64,000 bases of DNA from Cyanobacterium stanieri LEGE 03274 (GTDB lineage Bacteria; Cyanobacteriota; Cyanobacteriia; Cyanobacteriales; Cyanobacteriaceae). Position numbers and translations under genes: made by a program. The stretch's first letter is position 1; each line of letters opens with the position of its first letter. Positions 46,317-55,547 of this stretch are shown here, one piece after another. The stretch lies in NCBI RefSeq assembly GCF_015207825.1, contig NZ_JADEWC010000012.1, positions 27,919 to 91,918 on the forward strand. Reading direction: 5' to 3'. Under the pieces are notes generated by a model. The model ran no database searches, had not been told where the DNA came from, and saw nothing but the letters and a program-made list of their open reading frames with translations.

Positions 46317-49308
46317 GGAGATTCTCTGGGATTAGGTGAGCAATTTGTTCAAAGAATAGGTTATTAACCATATGATTAAGGTGATGGCTAAGGGCGCTGA
46401 ATTCTGAGGGAATTTCTTCGATGAGTTTTTTGAGTTTTAATTCTCTAGCGCTAAGGGCGGCTATACGGAGTTGATTTATCCATGGGCGGGGCATTTTTTG
46501 TAGTTGTATGCGTATTTGTTGGTTATCGATAGCGGGGATAAGGGTTTTTTTGGGTGAAGAGTCGGGATTTTCTTGATAGATGTATTTTATATTTAAATAT
46601 TTTGCCATCATCTCAAAGATGATTTTTTCTTGGAATGGTTTACTAACAAAATCGTTGCATCCTACTTGTAAAATTGCCTCTCTTTCTTCATCAAAAGCAG
46701 TGGCAGTGAGGGCAATAATAGGTACTGGTTTTTGAAGATTTTCTTTCATGGATTCTAGGTTACGAATATGACGACTGGCTTGATAGCCGTCCATTATGGG
46801 CATTCTCATATCCATCCAAATTAAGTGGGGTTGCCATGTTTGCCAAAGGGCGATCGCCTCTTTACCATTACAAGCAGTTTGCACATTAAAACCCATAGAC
46901 TGCAACATTTTTTCCATCAACAAACGATTATCCTGTACATCCTCCACCACCAAAATACGATAACAAGGTTGTGATTTTTGTAAACCAATAATCTGCCGAC
47001 GACTACTTTGACATTTCTGCTCAATTTTTCGAGGAAGACTCATGGCAATACGACAAGTGAAAATTGAACCTTCCCCTAAACGACTTCTCACCGTTATATC
47101 ACCATCCATTAAACGGGCAAATTGACGACTAATAGACAACCCCAACCCCGTACCTTCCCGAGAATGAACACTATTATCAGTTTGCTTAAAAGGTTCAAAA
47201 ATACTCTCCAAATTCTCACTTTCAATACCTACCCCCGTATCCTTCACCTCAATTAATAATTCAATCTCCTTTGTCAACACATTATCTGATAATAAAGATA
47301 AAACCAAATCCACATGACCTTCATCGGTAAACTTAATGGCATTACCCACCAAATTAACAATAATCTGACGTAACTTACTCTCATCCCCCGATAAATATTG
47401 AGGTAAATCAGCATCCTGATAAACTTGAAAAGATAACCCCTTAGAATTTGACTTGATGGTTAACAACTCCTGCACCGACTTAATCAAATCATAAAGATTA
47501 AAACAAGTTTGATGTAAAGTAATTTGCCCCGCCTCAATGCGAGACATTTCCAAAACATCATTAATCAAACACAACAAATGTTCCCCACTACGATTAATAA
47601 TACCTAAATACTCCTGCTGAGTAGCCGAAAGAGAAGAATCACGATTCATCATTTGAGTAAAACCCAAAATTGCATTAAGGGGAGTGCGTAACTCATGGCT
47701 CATTTTAGCCAGAAACTGACTTTTTGCTAGATTAGCGGCATTTGCTTGTTTGGTAGTTTCCTCCAAAACCTTTTGAGAATATTGAGAAAATTCTAGCGCT
47801 GTCAATAATAAAACCTTGCGCAACTCTTGGGCTGCCTCAATTTCTAAGGATTCCCAAGGAAAAGATTTATTTTTAATAGTTTCTTTCCACAGCGCAAAAG
47901 AACGACGGGGAGTAAACTGGGGAATGTGATCAATATTTTCAATACTCACGTCATAAGGATTACCGGCCCAAGGCACTTGATAGGATTGTTCTGGCCTAAA
48001 CCAGATTAAATGGTATGTATGATTGGTTAAAAACAAAGATATGCTCAAAATTCCACATCCTGTATCTTGAAAATCTTTGCCCTGAGGATAAATACTGGAA
48101 AAAGAATCTGTGAAAAATATCTCCTGTTGATTTTTATTTAAAAAATCCCTGATTAAACCATTTACCTGTGAATATTTTGGCGTACTTCCCATCAAATGAA
48201 TATTATTATCTAAACACACCGCTAACCCTTGAGACTTGGTAAGATTAATTAAACTATTCTTATTTCTTGTAAAAACTTCTTTCATTAAATTGGGACTTCT
48301 TAACAATCCCTTTCTAAGTCGATTTTGTACCCCTTGAATTTGCAAACGATAACTTTTAAACTGTTGTTCTTGTTTACAGAATAGGTGCGCTGATAAAAAT
48401 TGTCCTAAAAATTCCCCTGCCTTTCTAGTTTCATAATTAATATACTTCGGCGAATAGTGATGACAAGCAATTAAACCCCATAATCTATTCTGATTTAACA
48501 AAGATATGGACATAGAAGCCCTTACCCCCATATTTTTTAAATACTGAATATGACAAGGAAAAACACTTCTTAAAGTAGAGCGACTTAAATCTAATCCTTG
48601 AGGTTTAGAAAGATTTTCAGACGACACAATTTCCACTGTAGGGGCAGAAACATCAGATATTATTCTCAACCAATTACGTGCATAAAATTCTCTCGCTGGG
48701 GTAGGAATATCATAGGAAGGATAATGTAAACCTAAATAACTTTCGACCCCTTCTTTTTTATCCTCCGCAATCACCACCCCACTACCGTCAATGTTAAAAC
48801 GATAAATTAAAACCCGATTAAAGTCGGTTATTTTTCTGATTTCTTGGGTAATTACCTGATAGGTTTCTTCTAAGCTATAACTAGAAGTAGTGTTGATAAT
48901 AGCATTATTTAAAAGACAATATAAATTTGGCGAATTATTTTCCCCTGAAAGGTGTAAGGGTTCTAGTTCTAAGATAACATTGTCTTTAACCTTATGAATA
49001 GTCCCTTGAAATTTGATTTTATCTTTAAATTTTTTGGTGGTAATAATTTCTACAAAATCATGGTTATTATTTTCTAAAGCTACTAATATTTTATTTATTT
49101 GTGATGAATCAATTAAATAATTTAATGGTTTTCCTAATAAGTTTTTTGGTGATATTTTTAATAAATTATCAATATTATTGCTAACTTGCACAATCTTGAG
49201 GGTGGCAAAATCAATAACTATCAAGATGCCGTGACCCTGAATAGAGCCTGGATACCTTATATCATATTGTTCATGGTATTTTTTTTCGGCGGTTGTTAAA
49301 TCAATCAT
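46309..49308 (-). CDS. Cph1-type phytochrome hybrid histidine kinase
   Basis: A 999-residue red/far-red photoreceptor kinase. Order: PAS (about 20-115), GAF (140-310), PHY (330-510), HisKA with His538 in MSHELRTPLNAIL, HATPase_c (about 645-760), REC with Asp833 in IWMDMRMPIMDGY, and a C-terminal tail. Chromophore-binding features of the Cph1 branch are present: Cys252 in FPCHIQYL, DIPTPAREFYARNW, and GLIACHH. The N-terminal Cys of bacteriophytochromes is absent (Tyr-Asp instead). A plant-type linear tetrapyrrole (phycocyanobilin) is therefore expected. It overlaps the next kinase gene by 8 bp. Confidence 0.93.
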   Translation of the reverse strand: MIDLTTAEKKYHEQYDIRYPGSIQGHGILIVIDFATLKIVQVSNNIDNLLKISPKNLLGKPLNYLIDSSQINKILVALENNNHDFVEIITTKKFKDKIKFQGTIHKVKDNVILELEPLHLSGENNSPNLYCLLNNAIINTTSSYSLEETYQVITQEIRKITDFNRVLIYRFNIDGSGVVIAEDKKEGVESYLGLHYPSYDIPTPAREFYARNWLRIISDVSAPTVEIVSSENLSKPQGLDLSRSTLRSVFPCHIQYLKNMGVRASMSISLLNQNRLWGLIACHHYSPKYINYETRKAGEFLGQFLSAHLFCKQEQQFKSYRLQIQGVQNRLRKGLLRSPNLMKEVFTRNKNSLINLTKSQGLAVCLDNNIHLMGSTPKYSQVNGLIRDFLNKNQQEIFFTDSFSSIYPQGKDFQDTGCGILSISLFLTNHTYHLIWFRPEQSYQVPWAGNPYDVSIENIDHIPQFTPRRSFALWKETIKNKSFPWESLEIEAAQELRKVLLLTALEFSQYSQKVLEETTKQANAANLAKSQFLAKMSHELRTPLNAILGFTQMMNRDSSLSATQQEYLGIINRSGEHLLCLINDVLEMSRIEAGQITLHQTCFNLYDLIKSVQELLTIKSNSKGLSFQVYQDADLPQYLSGDESKLRQIIVNLVGNAIKFTDEGHVDLVLSLLSDNVLTKEIELLIEVKDTGVGIESENLESIFEPFKQTDNSVHSREGTGLGLSISRQFARLMDGDITVRSRLGEGSIFTCRIAMSLPRKIEQKCQSSRRQIIGLQKSQPCYRILVVEDVQDNRLLMEKMLQSMGFNVQTACNGKEAIALWQTWQPHLIWMDMRMPIMDGYQASRHIRNLESMKENLQKPVPIIALTATAFDEEREAILQVGCNDFVSKPFQEKIIFEMMAKYLNIKYIYQENPDSSPKKTLIPAIDNQQIRIQLQKMPRPWINQLRIAALSARELKLKKLIEEIPSEFSALSHHLNHMVNNLFFEQIAHLIPENLHE

Positions 49309-49472
49309 GATAGTTTTTTTGATTTAAAAAATATACATTAATTGTGGTAATTATTGCCTTATGAGATGATATATCATCTTTTTTTACTATGATTTAAATA
49401 AGTTAATTTTACCTTTTTTTACTATCAAATAGTTAGGGTTATTTAACAATTATTCATTAATATTTATAAAAC

Positions 49473-50207
49473 TTAAATATCCCAGTCTTCTTCATTAAAT
49501 TCATCGAAATCTTCTTCTTCTTGATAAGGGGGAGTAATTACCCGATAGGTAGCTTCATAAATATCTTCTGATACGGTACGAGAAGGTTGACGGGGAGGAA
49601 TTTTAGCGGTTTTGGGTACAATTTCGGTTCTTTCTCTGGGTTGGTAGGAATAGGGAGCAGCCTGACGAGTTTTTTGATTAGTTTGTGTTGCGGTTTCGCT
49701 ATTCTCGAGAGGGGAGGAAGTGTCTATGGGGGTTTCTTTTTTCTCTTCTATGGAAGGTTGATTTTTTTCTTGGTTTATTTCTTCTAGTTCTGGAGTATTA
49801 TTATGGTTGTTTTCAATGGTTTCAATATTATTAGGAGATGGTTTATTTTCTATGTCTAATTCATCAGGGTAAATGGGATCGTCTTGGTATTTTGGTTGGT
49901 AGTTTGGATGATATTTTTCTTCTATTGTTCTTGAGTATTCCTGTGGCTCTGGTGGTGAGGGTTGATTGGGATAATTCGATTTATAGTTATTTGATTTAGG
50001 TATTTTGGGAGAGGATAAATTAACTAAAAATTTGATTATCAATGTAGAGATTATTCCCCCTAAAAAGCCACTAAAAATAACTATGGATAAAGGAATATTA
50101 ATAGCTGTATTACCAAGAATAATAATGGGAATTGCTTGGGAATTTTGTACGAGGAGTAAGATTAATAATAAAAAAAATGTGATTAATGTTAAACTTTTAA
50201 AGTTCAT
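49473..50207 (-). CDS. LapA-domain membrane protein with long disordered tail
   Basis: The 244-residue protein begins with two hydrophobic segments typical of the LapA/DUF1049 family (LTLITFFLLLILLLVQNSQA and IPLSIVIFSGFLGGIISTLI). After residue 65 it is Pro/Asn/Glu/Gln-rich and probably unstructured, with a Tyr-rich patch (PNYQPKYQDD) and an acidic end EEEDFDEFNEEDWDI. The family is linked to envelope assembly in proteobacteria; the tail may be an interaction platform. No operon partner is obvious. Confidence 0.75.
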   Translation of the reverse strand: MNFKSLTLITFFLLLILLLVQNSQAIPIIILGNTAINIPLSIVIFSGFLGGIISTLIIKFLVNLSSPKIPKSNNYKSNYPNQPSPPEPQEYSRTIEEKYHPNYQPKYQDDPIYPDELDIENKPSPNNIETIENNHNNTPELEEINQEKNQPSIEEKKETPIDTSSPLENSETATQTNQKTRQAAPYSYQPRERTEIVPKTAKIPPRQPSRTVSEDIYEATYRVITPPYQEEEDFDEFNEEDWDI

Positions 50208-50317
50208 GGTCAGTTTAGTTTGACTGAAATATTTTACCTTTATTTTTTGGGGACATTTTACCTAGGGTAATGAAGACAATTTTTGTGCTGATAAGGATGT
50301 TGATAGTTAATTATTAA

Positions 50318-50334
50318 GGTGGGCGTTGCCCACC
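50318..50334. terminator. GGTGGGC-GTT-GCCCACC hairpin downstream of usp
   Basis: A 7-bp stem 37 bp past the stop of the minus-strand usp gene; on the minus strand the hairpin precedes AATAATTAAC rather than a T run. Confidence 0.45.
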
Positions 50335-50370
50335 GTAGTTTTTTTTAGGAATTTAAATAATTGGAATGAG

Positions 50371-51249
50371 TTACTTTTCTAGGGGGAAATAAACGAGGGG
50401 AAACCAACTGCGATGGAGGATTTCTTGGGCAAAACTTTTTACTGTCCAATTTAAGAGAATGTTATCACGGTCATCGGCAACTGCGATCGCACTTACATCA
50501 TAATTAAGACAAACATCAAGAATTTCAGTAATGGGATCACCTTTTTTAACCATGGATTGAACTTCTAAACCCAAATCTTTTAATTCCTGTTCAATTTTTA
50601 CTAAATCTTTTTGGGCTTCTTCCATTCTATTTTCTAATAGTAAAGGAGAGCGAGAAACTTCTTCTACCACCGTTAATAATAAAATTTGATGTTGAGTTTT
50701 GATCGACTCTTTTTGACAATATTCTTTTACCTTATCAATCAAATAACGGGAAGATTTACCACCCTTATAAGGCACTAACCAAAAACGATTAAGATGCTTA
50801 CATCTGAGGGCTAATTCTTCATCTCGATAAACAGAAATTAATTGAGGGCGAAGAATCATTAAAGGAACTTTTAATTTTTTAGTTAATCTAGTGGCCGTTG
50901 AACCAAATAACCCTTCTTGAATGGCAGTTTTTACCGTAGTACCAAGAATAACAAAATCAATATTATTTTTTTCCACCGTCTCAATGATATTGGGAGCGGG
51001 ATCACCTGATAATACTTCCAAATTGACTTGAATGGAATCAGGAACATTTTCTAATTGAGAAGATAGAAATTTTTTAACCTCCTCAATTCTTTCATGATCT
51101 ACCCGTGGAATTTCTCCTTCTGTCCAAAGGGGAACACTATGCAAAAAAGTAATTTCTTTTAAGCCACTGTGTTCAAAACTACTTATAAAACGGGCAAATT
51201 TTTGCAAACCATCCTTTAAGTCTGTACAAATTAGGCAACGCTGAAGCAT
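50371..51249 (-). CDS. tandem universal stress protein
   Basis: The 292 residues contain two UspA-like domains (about 1-145 and 150-292). The first has LICTDLKDG at the start and VILGTTVKTAIQEGLFGSTA, close to the ATP-binding G-x2-G-x9-G(S/T) pattern. The second ends AIAVADDRDNILLNW and lacks a clear glycine-rich loop, so it may be structural. Likely a stress-response regulator or chaperone-like protein; no specific trigger can be read. Confidence 0.85.
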   Translation of the reverse strand: MLQRCLICTDLKDGLQKFARFISSFEHSGLKEITFLHSVPLWTEGEIPRVDHERIEEVKKFLSSQLENVPDSIQVNLEVLSGDPAPNIIETVEKNNIDFVILGTTVKTAIQEGLFGSTATRLTKKLKVPLMILRPQLISVYRDEELALRCKHLNRFWLVPYKGGKSSRYLIDKVKEYCQKESIKTQHQILLLTVVEEVSRSPLLLENRMEEAQKDLVKIEQELKDLGLEVQSMVKKGDPITEILDVCLNYDVSAIAVADDRDNILLNWTVKSFAQEILHRSWFPLVYFPLEK

Positions 51250-51360
51250 ATATTTTTCTTTAGTTTTATTTTATTTTATTTATTTTAGGGTAACATTTAA
51301 TCATATTAATTATTGATTAAAACTTCAATTATTCTGATCAATATTATTTATTTATGTTAT

Positions 51361-51951
51361 TTAAATTTTTTCTCCACTGAGAATAAATATAGGGGCGATC
51401 GCCGCAAATACCTGACTAATACCCCTTGTTTCTAGGCGATTAATAGATGATTGTACCACCTCTATATTACGGGCTTGTAATTCGGCTAGGCCCTCAGAAA
51501 TTTGATAAAGATTTTCCAAGTTAGAGGCGATCGCCACTACCCTTCCCCCAGACTCTAAATTACCCCAAACCTCCCCCAAAACATTTTTAACCGACTTTCC
51601 CCCACCAATAAAAACCCGATCAGGCTTAGACTTAATCTGACTCAAACACTCAGGCGCAAAACCCTCCATTACCCTCACATTATTCACCCCAAATTTTTGA
51701 CAATTTTTTTCAATCAATGAGACAATTTCAGGATCGCGCTCTACCGCAATAATTTCGCTCTCAGGACACAACAAACCCATCTCCACCGACACTGTACCCG
51801 TACCCGCCCCAATATCCCAGATAATCGATTTATCTTCCAAACGCAACGCCGATAGAATTAATAACCTTACCTCTCTTTTGGTCAAAGGAATCCCAGGTAA
51901 ACGCTCAAAAAGCTCATCAGGAATACCACTCGTCCTATATTTCCACACCAT
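51361..51951 (-). CDS. cbiT: precorrin-6B/cobalt-precorrin methyltransferase-decarboxylase subunit CbiT
   Basis: Acts in corrin ring synthesis: C15 methylation with C12 acetate decarboxylation. The 196 residues from ATG 51951 (a TTG lies 6 bp upstream) show GIPLTKREVRLLILSALRL, SAM motif I IWDIGAGTGTVSVEMG near 43, and VERDPEIVSLIEKN. It ends at YRTSGIPDELFE-type start and IAPIFILSGEKI tail, so only the CbiT half of CobL is present; CbiE should be encoded elsewhere. No other cobalamin gene is adjacent. Confidence 0.87.
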   Translation of the reverse strand: MVWKYRTSGIPDELFERLPGIPLTKREVRLLILSALRLEDKSIIWDIGAGTGTVSVEMGLLCPESEIIAVERDPEIVSLIEKNCQKFGVNNVRVMEGFAPECLSQIKSKPDRVFIGGGKSVKNVLGEVWGNLESGGRVVAIASNLENLYQISEGLAELQARNIEVVQSSINRLETRGISQVFAAIAPIFILSGEKI

Positions 51952-52275
51952 AATCAAACATTACTCATAAAACCTTCAAAACAATTATAAATAAAAAACC
52001 TTTCCCATTTTTCCCATAGAGGGCAAAGCGGAAAAGTTAAAAAATACAATTCAAATTTAGTAATTATGCAAGGGAATAGGGCATTTCGACTTCCCTCGAT
52101 AACCATGACGAACTGACGCTTATTAACTATCGGGAATGGTGATAATATTTTTGGGTCTAAATTTCTAACCTCGAATTATATTTCATAGAATAATTAAGCA
52201 GTGCCTACATTTTTAACCTACCACCTAATAACTCACACCCTTGATTAATCAATTACATCCCCTAGCTAAATACCT
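51952..52275. other. 324-bp spacer upstream of cbiT
   Basis: Contains dispersed repeat B copy 3 (52126-52207) and an upstream GGGAATAGGGCATTTCG stretch reminiscent of the heptamer words. No gene recognised. Confidence 0.55.
52126..52207 (+). repeat. dispersed repeat B, copy 3
   Basis: AAATTTCTAA (52159-52168), then GAATTATATTTCATAGAATA and ATTAAGCAGTGCC. Best aligned with 38914-38967; the upstream GTGATAATATTTTT matches GTGATACTATTTTA at 19047. Confidence 0.7.
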
Positions 52276-52758
52276 CTAAATAATCCCTACGCCCTTATCT
52301 CCATCCTCACTATTAATATCCTTTAACTCCTCAATTCTTTCTTGTTTTTGTGCCTCTTGTTTGTCCCTCAAATCTCCGCGCTCCTCTACATACATTTCAG
52401 GCTCAACGGCATAATTGTTAACCAATCCTTCACGGCTGACAGTATAACCTGCGGTGGGATCTGTAGCATTTTCCGATTCAGGAATATTTTTAAAATCTGT
52501 TCCTTCCCTTTCCATACGGGCGGCGGTTTCTGCAGAAATGATGTTACGATCATAGTTAGCAGACTTTTCCTTTTTCTCCTCAGGAGAATCGTTAGCGGGT
52601 TGACCACTACCCGAACCAATACCTTCCATAACAGGGTTAGACTTAGACCAAGTAAAAGCTGCCACGCTGATAACAGCGATAAAACCAACAATTAATACCG
52701 ACAAAGCCGTTACTGGAAAATGGCTAGTTTCTGCGGTCACTTGTAATAAAAGTTCCAT
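52276..52758 (-). CDS. membrane protein combining Psb35-like and Psb34-like segments
   Basis: The 160 residues have one N-terminal transmembrane helix (about 16-37) in HFPVTALSVLIVGFIAVISV, which resembles my memory of Psb35 (Ssl2148 type). A charged linker follows, then AGYTVSREGLVNNYAVEPEM near 106-125, which resembles the N-terminal motif of Psb34 (Ssl1498-type light-harvesting-like) proteins. Those proteins help assemble photosystem II; here both motifs lie in one chain, with a Lys/Glu-rich tail. The assignment is by motif only. Confidence 0.55.
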   Translation of the reverse strand: MELLLQVTAETSHFPVTALSVLIVGFIAVISVAAFTWSKSNPVMEGIGSGSGQPANDSPEEKKEKSANYDRNIISAETAARMEREGTDFKNIPESENATDPTAGYTVSREGLVNNYAVEPEMYVEERGDLRDKQEAQKQERIEELKDINSEDGDKGVGII

Positions 52759-52856
52759 AAGAATTCCTCATGTGTCTTCGCTTTTGAGCTTACCATCTTC
52801 GGTATCATAGGCTACAGTAGTGTATCCCGAATACGACTATACGGAGATTTACACTG

Positions 52857-53468
52857 TTAGGAATCTTTCTTAAGTTTATTTTTCTCATCGTCCACGGGGC
52901 TTACCCTCGCTCGATATAATAGTTTATCCTTTTGACGATAGCCCACATAACGAATTTCTACCTTTTCCACCTTATTTGATGTTTCAGTCATTAACTCATG
53001 TTCTTGAGGATTATAATCAACAATAGCACCCACAGGGGCGATCGCCCTTATATCCCAACCAGACAAAAGATTATATAAAGGTTTAAGCAAAGGAATTAAA
53101 CGCATAGCGGGTAAATCTGGTTTTTTATCCACCACCTTAACCATGGTAGGAAGTTGTAACAACAAAGATTCTAAAGTTTCAATAACCTGCCGTTGCACTT
53201 TCTCCATAACTTCCCCTTGCCCCTCAGGAATATCAGAGATTTGCCCCTCTATCCTCTGTAAAAAGTCTCCCAAAGATAAATCCAACGCCCTTGCCAAAGC
53301 CTTAATATGCTTAAGGGGAATTTGATCCATTAACCCACAGTCAATGCGATGTAAAATTAACTCAGCAATTCCCGTGCGACGACTAAAATCTAAATAACTA
53401 TCAAAACCTGCCTCCCCAATCAAAGCCGATAAAGGAGTTACTTTATCCATTCTTTGTGCAATCTTCAT
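52857..53468 (-). CDS. helix-turn-helix protein with GrpE-like C-terminal head
   Basis: A 203-residue soluble protein. Residues about 10-75 form a Cro/XRE-like helix-turn-helix (FSRRTGIAELILHRIDCG, then LKHIKALARALDLSLGDFLQ). Residues 85-110 are helical. Residues about 135-195 match the GrpE beta-head pattern: IRAIAPVGAIVDYNPQEHEL, then VEIRYVGYRQKDKLLYRARV. The long GrpE dimerisation helices are lacking. It may be a DNA-binding regulator that also contacts DnaK, an idea from domain logic only. The ATG at 53468 is chosen over a TTG just upstream. Confidence 0.7.
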   Translation of the reverse strand: MKIAQRMDKVTPLSALIGEAGFDSYLDFSRRTGIAELILHRIDCGLMDQIPLKHIKALARALDLSLGDFLQRIEGQISDIPEGQGEVMEKVQRQVIETLESLLLQLPTMVKVVDKKPDLPAMRLIPLLKPLYNLLSGWDIRAIAPVGAIVDYNPQEHELMTETSNKVEKVEIRYVGYRQKDKLLYRARVSPVDDEKNKLKKDS

Positions 53469-53609
53469 CAAAAATATCTCAAATATCTTGGTAGAATATT
53501 AGTAAAGAATCCGCTAAAAATAAAAATTTTATTTTTATCATCATAGCCTGTTTAATAACTTAAACTAAAAACACGTAAATATTTTTACTCATCCTTTATT
53601 TCAATCACA

Positions 53610-54782
53610 ATGTCGGATACTAATGAGTCTTTTAAAGTCGCCATTCCCCAATTTGTCGGCACCCGACAAGCACACCTATTCAAAAGCCTAAAAATTCCCC
53701 AATTTACAGGGAAACTAATTTTTACCGCCAAAAATGGTACTCAATGGATATTTTCCATGTATCTAGGTAGAATTGCTTACGCTACAGGGGGAATTCATCC
53801 TTGCCGTAGATGGCGTCGCAATGTTCTTAAATATGCCCCAGAAGCTCTACAGATATTGGAATCCTTTGATGTCAACATTTTTAATAATAAACAGTTTATA
53901 AGTGATTGGGAATATAATTTATTCTCCCTCCTTGTCCAAGAAAAAATCTTAAATACTGCTACTACCAATAAAATTATTCGTGGTATTATCCAAGAAATTT
54001 TGTTTGATTTAACTAGGGCTATGGAGGTTAACTTTGATATTGTTGAAAATAAAAATCCCCCTTCGCCCCTCGTTTTTATCGATACAGAACCTATTATCGT
54101 CGAAGTATGGCAAGATTGGCAAAAATGGCTAGGGGCAAAATTGGCAGATAGATCCCCTAATAAAGCTCCTATCATTCGTCAACATGGGGAGTTAAATCGC
54201 AGAACATCTCCCCAAACCTATCAGATTATGAAAAAACTGTTTAATGGGAGAAATACCATCAGGGATTTACACGTTCAGTTAAATCAAGATATTGTTTCCA
54301 TGACAAAGATGATGAATCCTTATTTTCAGTTAGGCTTGATTGAGTTGACTCTCACTGAGGATATTCCTTTTCCTTGGCTCGTGAAGTTTAAGCCTTCTTC
54401 TATGCAAGAGCAAAACAAGGTTTTGTGTATCACAGAACAAGAACAAGTGGTTAAGGATATTCAAAATACAGTCATAGACCTTGATTATAAGTTAAATTCC
54501 TTTAGTAGGGGGGACTTGGCGATCGCCTTTGCCCAACAAAATTGCCCCCAACTGATTTTTATTGACCAAGAAATTTCCTCTGTAAATGCCTATGATTTAA
54601 TTAGTAAATTTAAAAAAACTGCCACCTTACAACAAATACCGATTATATTAATTACTGATGATTTAACTAAAATAAAACCTCAAGATTATGAGTCCGTGGG
54701 CTTTTGTGATGTGTTAATTAAGCCATTACACCAACCCCATTTACTGAGAAGCCTCAATAAAAATATTAACTCCAATGGTTAG
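53610..54782 (+). CDS. PatA-like response regulator (DUF4388-REC)
   Basis: The 390-residue protein has a PatA-type N-terminal region (about 20-75) with TGKLIFTAKNGTQWIFSMY and GRIAYATGGIHPCRRWRR, a middle helical region (to about 265), and a C-terminal receiver (about 272-388) with Asp in LIFIDQEISSVNAYD and the conserved Lys in VLIKPLH. The acidic pair expected at the receiver start is missing (VLCITEQEQ), so phosphorylation may be weak or absent. Related proteins act in phototaxis, motility or cell patterning; no chemotaxis genes adjoin it. Confidence 0.82.
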   Translation: MSDTNESFKVAIPQFVGTRQAHLFKSLKIPQFTGKLIFTAKNGTQWIFSMYLGRIAYATGGIHPCRRWRRNVLKYAPEALQILESFDVNIFNNKQFISDWEYNLFSLLVQEKILNTATTNKIIRGIIQEILFDLTRAMEVNFDIVENKNPPSPLVFIDTEPIIVEVWQDWQKWLGAKLADRSPNKAPIIRQHGELNRRTSPQTYQIMKKLFNGRNTIRDLHVQLNQDIVSMTKMMNPYFQLGLIELTLTEDIPFPWLVKFKPSSMQEQNKVLCITEQEQVVKDIQNTVIDLDYKLNSFSRGDLAIAFAQQNCPQLIFIDQEISSVNAYDLISKFKKTATLQQIPIILITDDLTKIKPQDYESVGFCDVLIKPLHQPHLLRSLNKNINSNG

Positions 54783-54886
54783 AATAACATCTTAAATAAA
54801 TAATTAATGCTAAAATAAAATAAGCAATAAAAAATAGTATTTAGTAAACAAAATTATATATTAAATAAATTAGAGATAGTCAAATT

Positions 54887-55090
54887 ATGGATGGTTTTTG
54901 GGAAAATGTATTGCGTTACCCTCGCTATATGGTGAGTTTAATTCTAGGAATATTTATTTTTTTGTGGGAACAAATTAAACCTTTATTCAAAAATCCCGTC
55001 ACGGGAATTGCGATTTTTGGAGTTTTAATAGGTATTTTTTCTTTCCTCTATTTTACCCTAGAAGCCATGTTGGGGCTAAGTGCTACCTAA
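54887..55090 (+). CDS. DUF751 family small membrane protein
   Basis: The 67-residue protein has two hydrophobic segments (YMVSLILGIFIFLWEQI and TGIAIFGVLIGIFSFLYFTL) and the family frame: WENVLRYPRYM at the start, PLFKNPVTGIA in the middle, EAMLGL near the end. DUF751 proteins occur in cyanobacteria and plastids. It lies 42 bp upstream of rbfA, an arrangement I recall from other cyanobacteria. Function unknown. Confidence 0.85.
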   Translation: MDGFWENVLRYPRYMVSLILGIFIFLWEQIKPLFKNPVTGIAIFGVLIGIFSFLYFTLEAMLGLSAT

Positions 55091-55132
55091 GAAAGAAAGT
55101 TATTATTAGAAAATATTTAAAGAATAAGAAAA

Positions 55133-55516
55133 ATGGCTAATAGTCGTCGTATCGAAAAAGTTTCATCCCTCATCAAACGGGAAGTAAGTCAGATGCTCAT
55201 TAATGGCATCAAAGATGATAGAGTGGGGGCAGGGATGGTAAGTATTACCCATGTAGAGGTGTCAGGAGACTTACAACACGCCAAAATTTTTGTCAGTATC
55301 TATGGCACTCCCGAAGCAAAAAGAGAAACCATGGAAGGTTTGAAGGCTTGTACCCCTTTTGTGCGTCGTAGTTTAGGGCAAAAAATTAGTTTACGTCATA
55401 CCCCTGAAATTCGCTTTAGGGAAGATGCTTCCTTAGAAAAAGGAGATCAACTGATTCAACTGATTAACCGTATTACTCCCCCTGAAGAAGAAGGGATAGA
55501 CGCTCAAGAGGAGTAG
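55133..55516 (+). CDS. rbfA: 30S ribosome-binding factor A
   Basis: Assists maturation of the 30S subunit and 16S rRNA 5' end. At 127 residues it is typical. Motifs: [19 protein letters not shown] at the N-terminus, [33 protein letters not shown], and [17 protein letters not shown], with the conserved KH-like fold. Probably cotranscribed with the DUF751 gene. Confidence 0.96.
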   Translation: MANSRRIEKVSSLIKREVSQMLINGIKDDRVGAGMVSITHVEVSGDLQHAKIFVSIYGTPEAKRETMEGLKACTPFVRRSLGQKISLRHTPEIRFREDASLEKGDQLIQLINRITPPEEEGIDAQEE

Positions 55517-55547
55517 GGGTAATGGGTATGGGGAAAGCCTCTATACC

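Noticed and set aside
49200..49308. Bacteriophytochrome-type N-terminal chromophore Cys
   Set aside because: The position is occupied by Tyr-Asp, while the GAF Cys252 of the Cph1 type is present.
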